The notes under the pieces are model-generated. The model saw nothing but the letters and a program-made list of their open reading frames with translations, was not told the DNA's origin and ran no database searches. A program made the position numbers and the translations under genes. Below are positions 16,458 through 24,757 of a stretch of 50,089 bases of DNA, in pieces. The DNA is taken from assembly GCF_001280125.1 (NCBI RefSeq), contig NZ_LGEG01000245.1, positions 1 to 50,089 on the forward strand. The letters are read 5' to 3'. Numbering within the stretch: position 1 is the first letter of the stretch; each line of letters opens with the position of its first letter. The DNA is from Streptomyces sp. NRRL F-6492. GTDB lineage: Bacteria; Actinomycetota; Actinomycetes; Streptomycetales; Streptomycetaceae.

Positions 16458-16472
16458 TTCCACTCTGTGGAA
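16458..16472. promoter_or_regulatory. AllR candidate operator 1 upstream of allB
   Basis: TTCCACTCTGTGGAA: the arms TTCCA and TGGAA pair across five bases. The same TTCC-N6-TGGAA pattern occurs at 10136 upstream of aceB. It lies in the 358-bp allR-allB gap, which is AT-richer here (GTACGAAATTTACATTCC), as expected of a promoter. Confidence 0.65.
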
Positions 16473-16549
16473 ACATCCAAGCCGGGTTCGGCAGTCCCGG
16501 ATGCTGGAAGTGTGCCCTTGACGGCATGTCGTCCGGAAGTGAAGACTCC

Positions 16550-16566
16550 TTCAACAGTTCGTTGAA
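16550..16566. promoter_or_regulatory. AllR candidate operator 2 upstream of allB
   Basis: TTCAACAGTTCGTTGAA is a dyad with TTCAAC and GTTGAA arms around five bases. It matches 13 of 17 positions of the motif at 10152 upstream of aceB. It lies 67 bases before the chosen allB start and could block transcription or an early step. The rest of the gap shows no gene. Confidence 0.6.
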
Positions 16567-16632
16567 TTTCTCCGCGGAGGCCTCCCCGAGCAGGGGCGGC
16601 TCCTTTCAGGAGCAGTGGAAGAAGGGGTACGG

Positions 16633-17967
16633 GTGGACGTCAACCTGGTCCTGCGCTCGACGCGCGTCATCACCCCCGAGGGGACGCGCCCGGCGTCGAT
16701 CGCCGTCTCCGGAGGGACGATCGCGGCCGTGCTGCCGTACGACGCCGAGGTGCCCGCCGGCGCCCGGCTGGAGGACGTCGGCGACGACGTCGTCCTGCCC
16801 GGACTCGTCGACACCCACGTGCACGTGAACGACCCCGGCCGCACCGAGTGGGAGGGCTTCTGGACCGCCACCCGCGCGGCCGCCGCCGGCGGCATCACCA
16901 CCCTGCTCGACATGCCGCTCAACTCGCTGCCGCCGACCACCACCGTGGAGAACCTGCGCGTCAAGCAGGACGTCGCCCGAGCCAAGGCCCACGTCGACGT
17001 CGGCTTCTGGGGCGGCGCCCTGCCCGACAACGTCAAGGACCTGCGCCCGCTGCACGACGCCGGCGTCTTCGGCTTCAAGTGCTTCCTGTCGCCCTCCGGC
17101 GTGGAGGAGTTCCCCGAGCTCGACCAGGAACGCCTCGCGACCTCGCTCGCCGAGATCTCCGGCTTCGGCGGCCTGATGATCGTGCACGCCGAGGACCCGC
17201 ACCACCTCGCCGCCGCGCCCCAGCGGCCGGGCGGCGCGTACGCCGACTTCCTCGCCTCCCGGCCCCGGGACGCCGAGAACACGGCCATCGAGAACCTGAT
17301 CGACCAGGCCCGTCGGCTCGACGCCCGCGTCCACGTCCTGCACCTCTCCTCCTCCGACGCGCTGCCGGCCATCGCCGCCGCCCGGGCCGAGGGCGTGAAG
17401 ATCACCGTCGAGTCCTGTCCGCACTTCCTCACCCTCACCGCCGAGGAGATCCCGGACGGCGCCACCGAGTTCAAGTGCTGCCCGCCGATCCGCGAGGCCG
17501 CCAACCAGGACGCGCTGTGGCAGGGGCTCGCGGACGGCACGATCGACTGCGTCGTCTCCGACCACTCGCCGTCCACCGCCGACCTCAAGACCCCCGACTT
17601 CGCCTCCGCGTGGGGCGGCATCTCCTCCCTCCAGCTCGGCCTGCCCGCCATCTGGACCGAGGCCCGCCGCCGCGGCCACGACCTGACGGACGTCGTCCGC
17701 TGGATGTCCACCGGCCCCGCCCGGCTCGCCGGACTCGACCGCAAGGGCGCCATCGAGGCCGGCCGCGACGCCGACTTCGCCGTCCTCGACCCCGAGGCCA
17801 CCTTCACCGTCGACCCGGCCGAGCTCCAGCACCGCAACCGGATCACCGCCTACGCGGGCCGGACCCTGCACGGCGTCGTCACCTCCACCTGGCTGCGCGG
17901 CGAGCGGATCGTCGACCAGGGCGTCCTCGCCGAGCCCTCCGGCCGCCTCCTCGAAAGGAACAACTGA
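16633..17967 (+). CDS. allB: Allantoinase
   Basis: 444 residues, normal for the family. It hydrolyses the hydantoin ring of allantoin to allantoate. The amidohydrolase metal site is visible: HxH in [19 protein letters not shown] (near residue 60), the bridging Lys in [11 protein letters not shown] (near 147), [19 protein letters not shown] and the Asp in [17 protein letters not shown] (near 308). I chose GTG 16633 because AAGGGG is five bases upstream; GTG 16615 would have an ill-spaced site. It is co-transcribed with alc, three bases downstream. Control by AllR through the two upstream dyads is inferred. Confidence 0.96.
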   Translation: MDVNLVLRSTRVITPEGTRPASIAVSGGTIAAVLPYDAEVPAGARLEDVGDDVVLPGLVDTHVHVNDPGRTEWEGFWTATRAAAAGGITTLLDMPLNSLPPTTTVENLRVKQDVARAKAHVDVGFWGGALPDNVKDLRPLHDAGVFGFKCFLSPSGVEEFPELDQERLATSLAEISGFGGLMIVHAEDPHHLAAAPQRPGGAYADFLASRPRDAENTAIENLIDQARRLDARVHVLHLSSSDALPAIAAARAEGVKITVESCPHFLTLTAEEIPDGATEFKCCPPIREAANQDALWQGLADGTIDCVVSDHSPSTADLKTPDFASAWGGISSLQLGLPAIWTEARRRGHDLTDVVRWMSTGPARLAGLDRKGAIEAGRDADFAVLDPEATFTVDPAELQHRNRITAYAGRTLHGVVTSTWLRGERIVDQGVLAEPSGRLLERNN

Positions 17968-17970
17968 CCC

Positions 17971-19089
17971 GTGAGCACCGGCATACCCTCCTTCACCGGC
18001 GACGCCAGCCCCTACGGCGGCGGCGACCCGTACGCCGACTACCGCACGGCCGACTTCCCCTTCACCCAGTACGCGGACCTCGCGGACCGGCGGCTGGGCG
18101 CGGGCGTGCTCGCCGCCAACGACGAGTTCTTCGCGGAGCGCGAGAACCTGCTCAAGCCCGGTGCCGCCGAGTTCGACCCCGAGCACTTCGGCCACAAGGG
18201 CAAGATCATGGACGGCTGGGAGACCCGCCGCCGCCGCGGCGTCTCCGCGCAGCGGCCGCACCCCACCGAGGACGACCACGACTGGGCCCTCGTACGGCTC
18301 GGTGCCCCCGGCGTGATCCGCGGCATCGTCCTCGACACCGCCCACTTCCGGGGCAACTACCCGCAGGCCGTCTCCGTCGAGGCCGCCTCCGTCGCCGGCT
18401 CGCCCTCGCCCGAGGACCTCCTCGCCGACGACGTGAAGTGGACGGTGCTCGTCCCGCGCACCGCCGTCGGCGGCCACGCCGCCAACGGCTTCGCCGTCGA
18501 CGCCGAGCAGCGCTTCACCCACCTGCGCGTCAACCAGCACCCCGACGGCGGCATCGCCCGCCTCCGCGTGTACGGCGAGGTCGCCCCCGACCCGGTGTGG
18601 CTGGGCGTCCTCGGCACCTTCGACCTCGCGGCCCTGGAGAACGGCGGCCAGGTCGAGGACGCCTCCGACCGCTTCTACTCCCCGGCCACCCACACCATCC
18701 AGCCGGGCCGCTCCCACAAGATGGACGACGGCTGGGAGACCCGCCGCCGCCGCGACAAGGGCAACGACTGGATCCGCTACGCCCTGGTCGCCGAGTCCGA
18801 GATCCGCGCCGTCGAGATCGACACCGCCTACCTCAAGGGCAACAGCGCGGGCTGGGCCGCCCTCTCCGTCGCGGCCGAGGGCTCCGAGGAGTGGACCGAG
18901 ATCCTGCCCCGGACCCGCCTCCAGCCCGACACCAACCACCGCTTCGTCCTGGACGCCCCGGCGGTCGGCTCCCGCGTCCGGATCGACATCTACCCGGACG
19001 GCGGCATCTCCCGCCTCCGCCTCTTCGGCTCCCTCACGGAGGCCGGTACGGCGCGGCTGACCGCCCGCCACCAGGAACTGGGCGGCTGA
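17971..19089 (+). CDS. alc: Allantoicase
   Basis: 372 residues from GTG 17971. It splits allantoate to urea and ureidoglycolate, which gives glyoxylate. The protein has the two tandem jelly-roll allantoicase repeats. Repeat 1 has MDGWETRRRRG, IVLDTAHFRGNYP and INQHPDGGIARLRVYGE-type blocks (here RVNQHPDGGIARLRVYG). Repeat 2 repeats them as MDDGWETRRRRDKGNDWIRY, EIDTAYLKGNSAG and DIYPDGGISRLRLFGSL. Both copies of the conserved blocks are intact. It starts three bases after the allB stop, so the two form one operon, ended by the hairpin at 19199. Confidence 0.96.
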   Translation: MSTGIPSFTGDASPYGGGDPYADYRTADFPFTQYADLADRRLGAGVLAANDEFFAERENLLKPGAAEFDPEHFGHKGKIMDGWETRRRRGVSAQRPHPTEDDHDWALVRLGAPGVIRGIVLDTAHFRGNYPQAVSVEAASVAGSPSPEDLLADDVKWTVLVPRTAVGGHAANGFAVDAEQRFTHLRVNQHPDGGIARLRVYGEVAPDPVWLGVLGTFDLAALENGGQVEDASDRFYSPATHTIQPGRSHKMDDGWETRRRRDKGNDWIRYALVAESEIRAVEIDTAYLKGNSAGWAALSVAAEGSEEWTEILPRTRLQPDTNHRFVLDAPAVGSRVRIDIYPDGGISRLRLFGSLTEAGTARLTARHQELGG

Positions 19090-19198
19090 CCTCCCGGGGG
19101 TGACCCGCCGACACGGCACCCCCGGGCCCCCGCCCCCGGCCGGGCGACCCGCCCGGCCCCCACGACCCGAGCGGGACACGACACCCCGCCCGGCCCCC

Positions 19199-19234
19199 GA
19201 GGGCGCACCGGCCCGACAGCACCGGTGCGCCCTC
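19199..19234 (+). terminator. 13-bp hairpin after alc
   Basis: GAGGGCGCACCGG (19199-19211) pairs exactly with 19222-19234 across ten bases. It lies 110 bases past the alc stop and before the tRNA gene. The preceding 100 bases hold no gene. Confidence 0.8.
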
Positions 19235-19324
19235 GCGCGTTCCGCCGGACCGCGTCCCCGGCCGCACGCCCCGGAAAAGACGTGGCGGCCGACGTGCGCC
19301 GGGTGTCATGCTCGGGCCCACCGA

Positions 19325-19400
19325 AGGGGTGTAGCTCAGAGGCCAGAGCGCCGGTCTCCAAAACCGGATGCCGCAGGTTCGACTCCTGCCACCCCTGCCA
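19325..19400 (+). tRNA. tRNA-Trp (anticodon CCA)
   Basis: A complete cloverleaf can be drawn. The 7-bp acceptor AGGGGTG pairs with CACCCCT, the D stem is GCTC/GAGC, and the anticodon stem CCGGT/ACCGG has loop CTCCAAA (anticodon CCA). The T stem is GCAGG/CCTGC with loop TTCGACT. The discriminator is G and the 3' CCA is encoded. It stands alone, 27 bases before the stop of the convergent SDR gene. No integrase or duplicated 3' end is visible next to it in this window. Confidence 0.95.
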
Positions 19401-19427
19401 CCGCCGTCGTGCGCCTCCCCGCACGCG

Positions 19428-20168
19428 TCACGCCGCGTGCCCCCCGTCCACCGAGAACTCCGCCCCCGTCACGTACCGCCCCTCCGGGCCCGCCAGGAAC
19501 GCCACCATCGACGCCACCTCGTCCGGGGTGCCGAAGCGGCCGAGGGCCGTGAGGGCCGTCTGGCCCGCCGCGAGCGGGCCGTCCGCCGGGTTCATGTCGG
19601 TGTCCACGGGACCGGGGTGGACGAGGTTCGCCGTGATGCCCCGGCCGCCCAGCTCGCGGGCGAGCGCCTTCGTGAGGCCCGTCAGGGCGGTCTTGCTCAT
19701 CGCGTACAGGGTCCCGCCGGGGCCCGGCACCCGCCGGGCCATGCAGCTGCCGATCGTGACGATCCGGCCGCCGTCGGGCAGCCGGGCCGCCGCCGCCTGC
19801 GAGGCGAGGAAGACCGCCCGGACGTTCACGGCGAGGACCCGGTCCACGTCCGCGAGGGCCAGCGACTCCAGCGGGCCGAGGACCCCGACGCCCGCGTTGT
19901 TCACCAGGACGTCGAGCCGGCCCAGGGCGTCCGCCGCCCACGCGACCGCGCCCGCCGCGTCCCCGGGGTCGGCCGCGTCGGCCCGCAGCGGCAGCGCCTT
20001 CCGGCCCGTCGCCCCGATCCGCGCCGCGACCTCCGCGGCCCGCGCCTCGTCCCGTACGTAGGTGAAGGCCACGTCCGCGCCCTCCCGGGCGAGCCGTACC
20101 GCCGTCGCCGCGCCGATCCCCCTGCTGCCGCCCGTCACCAGGACCGCCGTGCCGCTCATCGTGGACAT
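19428..20168 (-). CDS. SDR-family oxidoreductase (FabG-like)
   Basis: 246 residues from ATG 20168, with GGAGG six bases upstream. The NAD(P)-binding motif is TGGSRGIG, followed by NNAGVGVLGPLESL, the Ser in IVTIGSCMARRV, and the catalytic Tyr-x-x-x-Lys in YAMSKTAL. The C-terminus GRFGTPDEVASMVAFLAGPE to VTGAEFSVDGGHAA is classical for short-chain dehydrogenases. The substrate is unknown. The Arg (TGGSRGIG) and downstream composition suggest NADPH use, but not firmly. It is divergent from a DHFR-like reductase gene, and they share a 168-bp promoter region. Confidence 0.92.
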   Translation of the reverse strand: MSTMSGTAVLVTGGSRGIGAATAVRLAREGADVAFTYVRDEARAAEVAARIGATGRKALPLRADAADPGDAAGAVAWAADALGRLDVLVNNAGVGVLGPLESLALADVDRVLAVNVRAVFLASQAAAARLPDGGRIVTIGSCMARRVPGPGGTLYAMSKTALTGLTKALARELGGRGITANLVHPGPVDTDMNPADGPLAAGQTALTALGRFGTPDEVASMVAFLAGPEGRYVTGAEFSVDGGHAA

Positions 20169-20336
20169 CCCGAACCTCCGTGGAAGCACTAAGTGGTTGC
20201 GGGTTCAATGAAAGCCGGGGGAGCGGGCGAAGACCGGCGGCAATCGGACGTCGAGTCCGGCACCGATGAGTTCCGTCCGGCGGCGCGGTCGGAGCTTTCG
20301 GAACACGATGGTCCGGAGAACGGAAAGGCATCCGCC

Positions 20337-20945
20337 ATGGCCACCCTCAGCCTCACCCAGTTCCTCACCCTCGACGGCGTCGTCCAGGCCCCCGGCGGCC
20401 CCGACGAGGACCGCAGCGACGGCTTCGAGCACGGCGGCTGGTCCGTGCCGTACGGCGACGAGGACTTCGGACGCTTCGTGGACGAGGTCTTCACCCGGCC
20501 GACCGCCTTCCTCCTCGGCCGCCGCACCTACGACATCTTCGCCGGCTACTGGCCGAAGCAGACCGACCCCGACAACCCGGTCGCGAGCAAGCTGAACGCC
20601 CTCCCCAAGTACGTCGCCAGCACCACCCTCACCGAGGCCGACTGGGCCGGGACCACCGTGCTCCGCGGCGACGTCGCCCAGGAGGTCGCCGGCCTCAAGG
20701 AGCGGCTCGACGGCGAGATCCAGATGCACGGCAGCGCCGGCCTCGCCCGCACCCTCCTCGACCACGACCTCATCGACACCCTCCACCTGCTCGTCTTCCC
20801 CGTCGTCCTGGGCACGGGCCGCCGCCTCTTCACCGACGGCGTCCGCCCCACCGCCTTCCGGCCCGCCGGGTCGCACACCACCGGCGCGGGCGTCGCCGTC
20901 CACACGTACGAACGCGAAGGGCGCCCCGCGTACGGCAGTTACTGA
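20337..20945 (+). CDS. Dihydrofolate reductase family protein (RibD C-terminal-like)
   Basis: 202 residues starting MATLSLTQFLTLDGVVQAPG. The blocks FLLGRRTYDIFAGYWPKQ, YVASTTLTEADWAGTTVL, IQMHGSAGLARTLLDHDLID and VVLGTGRRLFTDG match the DHFR/RibD-C fold family widespread in actinobacteria. These proteins are usually annotated as putative NADPH-dependent reductases and are not the essential folate enzyme. AAAGG lies about ten bases upstream of ATG 20337. It is divergent from the SDR gene. No operon partner follows closely. Confidence 0.9.
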   Translation: MATLSLTQFLTLDGVVQAPGGPDEDRSDGFEHGGWSVPYGDEDFGRFVDEVFTRPTAFLLGRRTYDIFAGYWPKQTDPDNPVASKLNALPKYVASTTLTEADWAGTTVLRGDVAQEVAGLKERLDGEIQMHGSAGLARTLLDHDLIDTLHLLVFPVVLGTGRRLFTDGVRPTAFRPAGSHTTGAGVAVHTYEREGRPAYGSY

Positions 20946-21052
20946 GCGCGGCGGAAAGGTGTAGCCGCCACGGGCCGTTCCGGGTACGGTGATCCTCCGC
21001 GTGCGAGCCGTCGAAGTCTCCACCCCACCCAGAGAGTTGGAGAAACGGCCCG

Positions 21053-22012
21053 ATGTCGGCTCCGTCGTTCGCCGCACCCCTGCCCCTCGGCGCCCCGCGC
21101 CGGGCCTGGCTCACCGACCTGCCCGTCCTGCTCGTCGCCGTCTTCTGGGGCGCCAGCTACCTCGCGGCCAAGGGCATCACCACCACCCACACGGTCATCG
21201 CCGTCCTCGTCCTGCGGTTCGCGGTGGTGCTGCCCGTCCTCGTCGCCGCCGGGTGGAACAGGCTCCGCGCCCTGACCGCCGCCCAGTGGCGCGGCGCCGG
21301 CACCCTCGGGCTGATCCTCGGCGGGATCTTCCTCCTGGAGACCTACGGCGTCGTCCACACCTCCGCCACCAACGCGGGCCTGATCATCAGCCTCACCATG
21401 ATCTTCACCCCGCTCGCCGAGGCCGCCGTCACCGGCGTCCGGCCGACGCGCGCCTTCCTCGCCGCCGCCGGGCTCTCCGTCACGGGCGTCGTCCTGCTCA
21501 CCCAGGGCGGCGGCTTCACCGCCCCCTCCACCGGCGACCTGCTCATGCTGCTCGCCGCACTCGCCCGCACCGTCCACGTCCTGGCCATGTCCCGGATCAA
21601 GGCGGTCCGCTCGGCCGACTCGCTCTCCCTCACCACCGTCCAGCTCGGCTCAGCCGTCGCCGTGTTCGCCGTCATCGCCGCCTTCCCCGGCACCGGCGCC
21701 TCCCCCTGGGCCACCGCCCTCGACTTCGGCCCGCGCGCATGGGCCGGACTGCTCTTCCTCTCCGTCTTCTGCACGCTCTTCGCCTTCTTCGTGCAGATGT
21801 GGGCGGTCCGCCGCACCTCCCCGTCCCGGGTCAGCCTCCTCCTCGGCACCGAACCCCTCTGGGCCGCGGCCGCGGGCATCGCCGTGGCCGGCGACCGCCC
21901 CGGCGCCCTCGGCCTCGCGGGCGCGGTCCTCGTCCTCGCGGGCACCACCTGGGGCCGCCGCGCCGCCGACGGGACCGACCGCCCCGGCGGGGCCGGCGAG
22001 GACGACCGGTAG
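21053..22012 (+). CDS. EamA/DMT-family transporter
   Basis: 319 residues with about ten hydrophobic spans in two EamA repeats. The first repeat begins LPVLLVAVFWGASYLAAKG with the typical FWG(A/S) motif, and later TYGVVHTSATNAGLIISLTMIFTPL is the conserved T-N-A-x-x-I segment. The second repeat has LLMLLAALARTVHVLAMSR and FLSVFCTLFAFFVQMWAVRRTSPSRVSLLLGTEPLWAA. It is a predicted metabolite or drug exporter in the cytoplasmic membrane, with unknown substrate. ATG 21053 has GGAG upstream (AGTTGGAGAAACGGCCCG). The tail is hydrophilic. Confidence 0.92.
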   Translation: MSAPSFAAPLPLGAPRRAWLTDLPVLLVAVFWGASYLAAKGITTTHTVIAVLVLRFAVVLPVLVAAGWNRLRALTAAQWRGAGTLGLILGGIFLLETYGVVHTSATNAGLIISLTMIFTPLAEAAVTGVRPTRAFLAAAGLSVTGVVLLTQGGGFTAPSTGDLLMLLAALARTVHVLAMSRIKAVRSADSLSLTTVQLGSAVAVFAVIAAFPGTGASPWATALDFGPRAWAGLLFLSVFCTLFAFFVQMWAVRRTSPSRVSLLLGTEPLWAAAAGIAVAGDRPGALGLAGAVLVLAGTTWGRRAADGTDRPGGAGEDDR

Positions 22013-22023
22013 GTTCTCCCTCC

Positions 22024-22389
22024 ATGTCCTCGTCCACGCGTTCCCTCGTCCACAGCAACGAGTTCAGGGCCCGCGCCCGCCGCACCCAGGGCTGGGGGAT
22101 CCTCCTGCTCGCCGCCGCCGGCCTGCTCTGGATCTGGTTCGCCGTCCTCCTCGTCACCCCGTACGAGCAGAGCGGCGGCGGCAGCCCCTGCCCCGCCCTC
22201 CTCACCAGCGAGTACGTCCACCACGACGACTGCGTCGAGGAGCGCGACTGGCCCGGCCTCGTCGCCCTCCTCGGCGGCTCCCTCCCCTTCGCCGTCGCCG
22301 GCGCCGCCCTCTACACCGGCGGCTCCGCCGCGCACCGGACGGCGGACTACCTCGCCGAGGTCACCCGCCTGGACTCCACCGGCGCCTGA
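22024..22389 (+). CDS. Two-span membrane protein, hypothetical
   Basis: 121 residues starting 11 bases after the transporter stop and probably co-transcribed. It has two hydrophobic spans (GILLLAAAGLLWIWFAVLLV and LVALLGGSLPFAVAGAALYTGG). These flank an outer loop of about 40 residues with two Cys (SPCPALLTSEYVHHDDCVEE) that could form a disulfide. I do not recognise the family, though similar small proteins are common in Streptomyces. Confidence 0.75.
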   Translation: MSSSTRSLVHSNEFRARARRTQGWGILLLAAAGLLWIWFAVLLVTPYEQSGGGSPCPALLTSEYVHHDDCVEERDWPGLVALLGGSLPFAVAGAALYTGGSAAHRTADYLAEVTRLDSTGA

Positions 22390-22398
22390 GACGCGCGC

Positions 22399-22620
22399 TC
22401 AGGACTTCGGCACCCGGTCCGACACGATCAGGACGACCCCGCCGAGCACCGCTATCACGATGTTGGCGAACAGCTCCCGCCCCTCCAGGAACCCCACGTT
22501 CTCCGTCAGGAACCGGGTCAGGCCCATGACACCGAACCAGCCGTCCGTCAGCTCGCGGACCACCCCGCACACACCGGCCAGGGCGATCACGAACCCGACG
22601 GTCTCCAGGAATCTCTTCAT
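22399..22620 (-). CDS. Small two-span membrane protein, hypothetical
   Basis: 73 residues from ATG 22620: MKRFLETVGFVIALAGVCGV, then a loop (DGWFGVMGLTRFLTENVGFL) and a second span (LFANIVIAVLGGVVLIVSDR) ending VPKS. The spans and basic ends are convincing, but the family is not recognised. It is convergent with the gene ending at 22389 (9-base gap) and divergent from the histidine kinase at 22767. It may therefore share that gene's operator region and could be a target of this two-component system. Confidence 0.7.
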   Translation of the reverse strand: MKRFLETVGFVIALAGVCGVVRELTDGWFGVMGLTRFLTENVGFLEGRELFANIVIAVLGGVVLIVSDRVPKS

Positions 22621-22678
22621 GTCCCGATCATGACCGGGGCGGGGGAGCGGCCGCGTCCGCCCCCGGTCCCCGTCCGCC

Positions 22679-22713
22679 GCTACCGAAGTACCGACCTCCG
22701 CGACTTCGGTAGC
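22679..22713. promoter_or_regulatory. Dyad with three TACCGA units in a divergent promoter
   Basis: GCTACCGAAGT (22679-22689) is the perfect inverse of ACTTCGGTAGC (22703-22713), 13 bases apart. A third TACCGA lies at 22689-22694. The element sits midway between the minus-strand membrane-protein gene and the histidine-kinase operon. It is a likely binding site of the adjacent LuxR-type regulator. Confidence 0.6.
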
Positions 22714-22766
22714 GACCCGGCTGCCCGAACCCCTCACGGGCGCCCCCGGCCGCTTACATTGCGGAC

Positions 22767-23978
22767 ATGACCCGCACGGACCGGCAGCGCTGGCTGCTCC
22801 CCTCCCACCTGGTCGAACCGGGCGGGAGCGGAGCGGCACGGCCCCGCCGTACCGTCCGCGACTGGATCGTGGACACCTCGCTCTTCCTGCTCGCCGCCCT
22901 CGTCGGCCTCGTCGCCGCCGACACCAGCGCGCAGTACACCAGCGAGACCGTCACCCTCCTCGACCAGCTCGCCGGCGCCGCCGCCTGCTGCGCGCTCTGG
23001 CTGCGCCGCCGGTGGCCGGCCGGGCTCGCGATCGGCCTCTCCCTGGTGAACCTGGTGGCCCCGGTCGCCGCCGGCGCCGTCCTCGCGAGCCTCTTCAGCG
23101 TCGCCGTGCGCCGTCCCTTCCGCGAGGTCGCCCCGATCGGCGCGCTCGCCGTCGCCACCTCGACCGCCCAGGCCTTCCTCCGGCCCGACCCCACCACCGG
23201 CCTCACGCTCTCCCTCGTCCTCGGCTTCGTCCTCATCCTGCTCGTCACCGCCTGGGGCATGCTCGTCCGCTCCCGGCGCCAGCTCGTCGAGGCCCTCAGG
23301 GAACGCGCCCGCCGCGCCGAGGCCGAGGCCGAACTGCGCGCCGCCCAGGCCCAGCGGCTCGCCCGCGAGGCCATCGCCCGCGAGATGCACGACGTCCTCG
23401 CCCACCGGCTCACCCTGCTCAGCGTCCACGCCGGAGCCCTGGAGTTCCGGCCCGACGCCCCGCCCGAGCAGATCGCCCGCGCCGCCGGCGTCATCCGCGA
23501 CAGCGCCCACGAGGCCCTCCAGGACCTCCGCGAGATCATCGGCGTCCTGCGCGCCCCCGACGAGGACGGCGAGGGGAACCGGCCCCAGCCCACCCTCGCC
23601 ACCCTCGGCGCGCTGGTCGAGGAGTCCCGCGGGGCCGGGGCGGAGGTCGTCCTCGACACCACCGTCGACGACCCGGCCGCGGTCCCCGCCGCCACCGGCC
23701 GCACCGTCTACCGCATCGCGCAGGAGGGCCTCACCAACGCCCGCAAGCACGCGCCCGGCACCCCCGTCACCGTCACCGTCCGCGGCCGCCCCGGCGAAGG
23801 GCTCACCGTCGACGTCCACAACCCGGCCCCCGCCGGACCCGTCCCGCACGTCCCCGGCTCCGGACAGGGCCTCATCGGACTCACCGAACGCGCCGCCCTC
23901 GCCGGCGGCCGCCTCGCCCACGGACCGGCCCCCGACGGCGGCTTCGCCCTGCACGCCTGGCTACCGTGGCCCCCATGA
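22767..23978 (+). CDS. Membrane sensor histidine kinase (HisKA_3 type)
   Basis: 403 residues. The N-terminal sensor has about five spans (TSLFLLAALVGLVAAD, AGLAIGLSLVNLVAPVAAGA, LSLVLGFVLILLVTAWGML). A coiled-coil linker (RERARRAEAEAELRAAQAQR) leads to the phospho-acceptor motif IAREMHDVLAHRLTLLS near residue 208. The HATPase domain has YRIAQEGLTNARKHAPG, DVHNPAPAG (a weakened N/G1 box) and GQGLIGLTERAALAGG. It is the partner of the regulator at 23975 and overlaps it by four bases. Signal unknown; it is typical of actinobacterial kinases that control drug exporters. Confidence 0.95.
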   Translation: MTRTDRQRWLLPSHLVEPGGSGAARPRRTVRDWIVDTSLFLLAALVGLVAADTSAQYTSETVTLLDQLAGAAACCALWLRRRWPAGLAIGLSLVNLVAPVAAGAVLASLFSVAVRRPFREVAPIGALAVATSTAQAFLRPDPTTGLTLSLVLGFVLILLVTAWGMLVRSRRQLVEALRERARRAEAEAELRAAQAQRLAREAIAREMHDVLAHRLTLLSVHAGALEFRPDAPPEQIARAAGVIRDSAHEALQDLREIIGVLRAPDEDGEGNRPQPTLATLGALVEESRGAGAEVVLDTTVDDPAAVPAATGRTVYRIAQEGLTNARKHAPGTPVTVTVRGRPGEGLTVDVHNPAPAGPVPHVPGSGQGLIGLTERAALAGGRLAHGPAPDGGFALHAWLPWPP

Positions 23979-24646
23979 CCATCCGGCTGCTCATCGTCGA
24001 CGACGACCCCCTGGTCCGCGCGGGCCTCACCCTCATGCTCGGCGGCGCCGACGACCTCGCCGTCGTCGGCGAGGGCGCCGACGGCCGGGACGTCCCCGAA
24101 CTCGTCGCCCGGCACGCCCCCGACGTCGTCCTCATGGACATCCGCATGCCCCACGTCGACGGCCTCACCGCCACCGAACTCCTGCGCGCCCGGCCCGGCG
24201 CCCCCGAGGTCGTCGTCCTCACCACCTTCCACGCCGACGAGCAGGTCCTGCGCGCCCTGCGGGCCGGCGCCGCCGGCTTCGTCCTCAAGGACACGCCGCC
24301 CGCCGAGATCGTCGCCGCCGTCCGCCGGGTCGCCGCCGGGGACCCCGTCCTCTCCCCGGCCGTCACCCGCCAGCTCATGACCCACGTCGCGGGCCGGCCG
24401 GGACAGCCCCGGCGCACCACGGCGGCCGACCGCCTCGCCGAACTCGCAGGCCGCGAGCGGGAGGTGGCCGTCGCCGTCGGCCACGGCCGCTCCAACGCGG
24501 AGATCGCCGCCGAGCTCTACATGGGCGTGCCCACCGTCAAGACGTACGTCTCCCGGATCCTGGCCAAGCTCGGCCTCAACAACCGCGTCCAGATCGCCCT
24601 CCTCGTCCACGACGCGGGCCTCCTGGACGCCGAGGACGGCGCGTAG
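23975..24646 (+). CDS. LuxR/NarL-family response regulator
   Basis: 223 residues from ATG 23975, whose ATGA overlaps the kinase stop. The receiver has VDDDPLVRAGL, phospho-acceptor Asp in VVLMDIRMPHVDG and Lys in GFVLKDTPP. The C-terminal LuxR helix-turn-helix reads LAGREREVAVAVGHGRSNAE to VPTVKTYVSRILAKLGLNNR. All residues needed for phosphotransfer and DNA binding are present. Likely targets are its own promoter region with the TACCGA dyad and perhaps the divergent small membrane protein. Confidence 0.95.
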   Translation: MTIRLLIVDDDPLVRAGLTLMLGGADDLAVVGEGADGRDVPELVARHAPDVVLMDIRMPHVDGLTATELLRARPGAPEVVVLTTFHADEQVLRALRAGAAGFVLKDTPPAEIVAAVRRVAAGDPVLSPAVTRQLMTHVAGRPGQPRRTTAADRLAELAGREREVAVAVGHGRSNAEIAAELYMGVPTVKTYVSRILAKLGLNNRVQIALLVHDAGLLDAEDGA

Positions 24647-24704
24647 GGCGGGGGCAGGGCGCGCGGAGCGTCCCGGCGTCGGGCGAAACCGCTGACAGAG
24701 CGCC

Positions 24705-24744
24705 CCTCGGCGGACCGCCCGGAGTCCTCGGCGGACCGCCCGGA
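24705..24744. repeat. Two 19-bp direct repeats
   Basis: CCTCGGCGGACCGCCCGGA occurs at 24705-24723 and 24726-24744. Each copy can form a small internal hairpin (GGCGG/CCGCC). They lie in the convergent gap between the response-regulator and oxidoreductase genes and may act in termination. Confidence 0.7.
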
Positions 24745-24757
24745 CCCCTTCGGCGCG

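Noticed and set aside
16606..19179. Minus-strand frame of 857 codons opposite allB and alc
   Set aside because: Low-complexity Gly/Val/Asp/Arg translation with no motif, spanning two clearly real genes on the other strand.
19325..19400. tRNA gene as the attachment site of an integrated element
   Set aside because: No integrase gene and no second copy of the tRNA 3' end was found nearby; the neighbours are ordinary metabolic genes.
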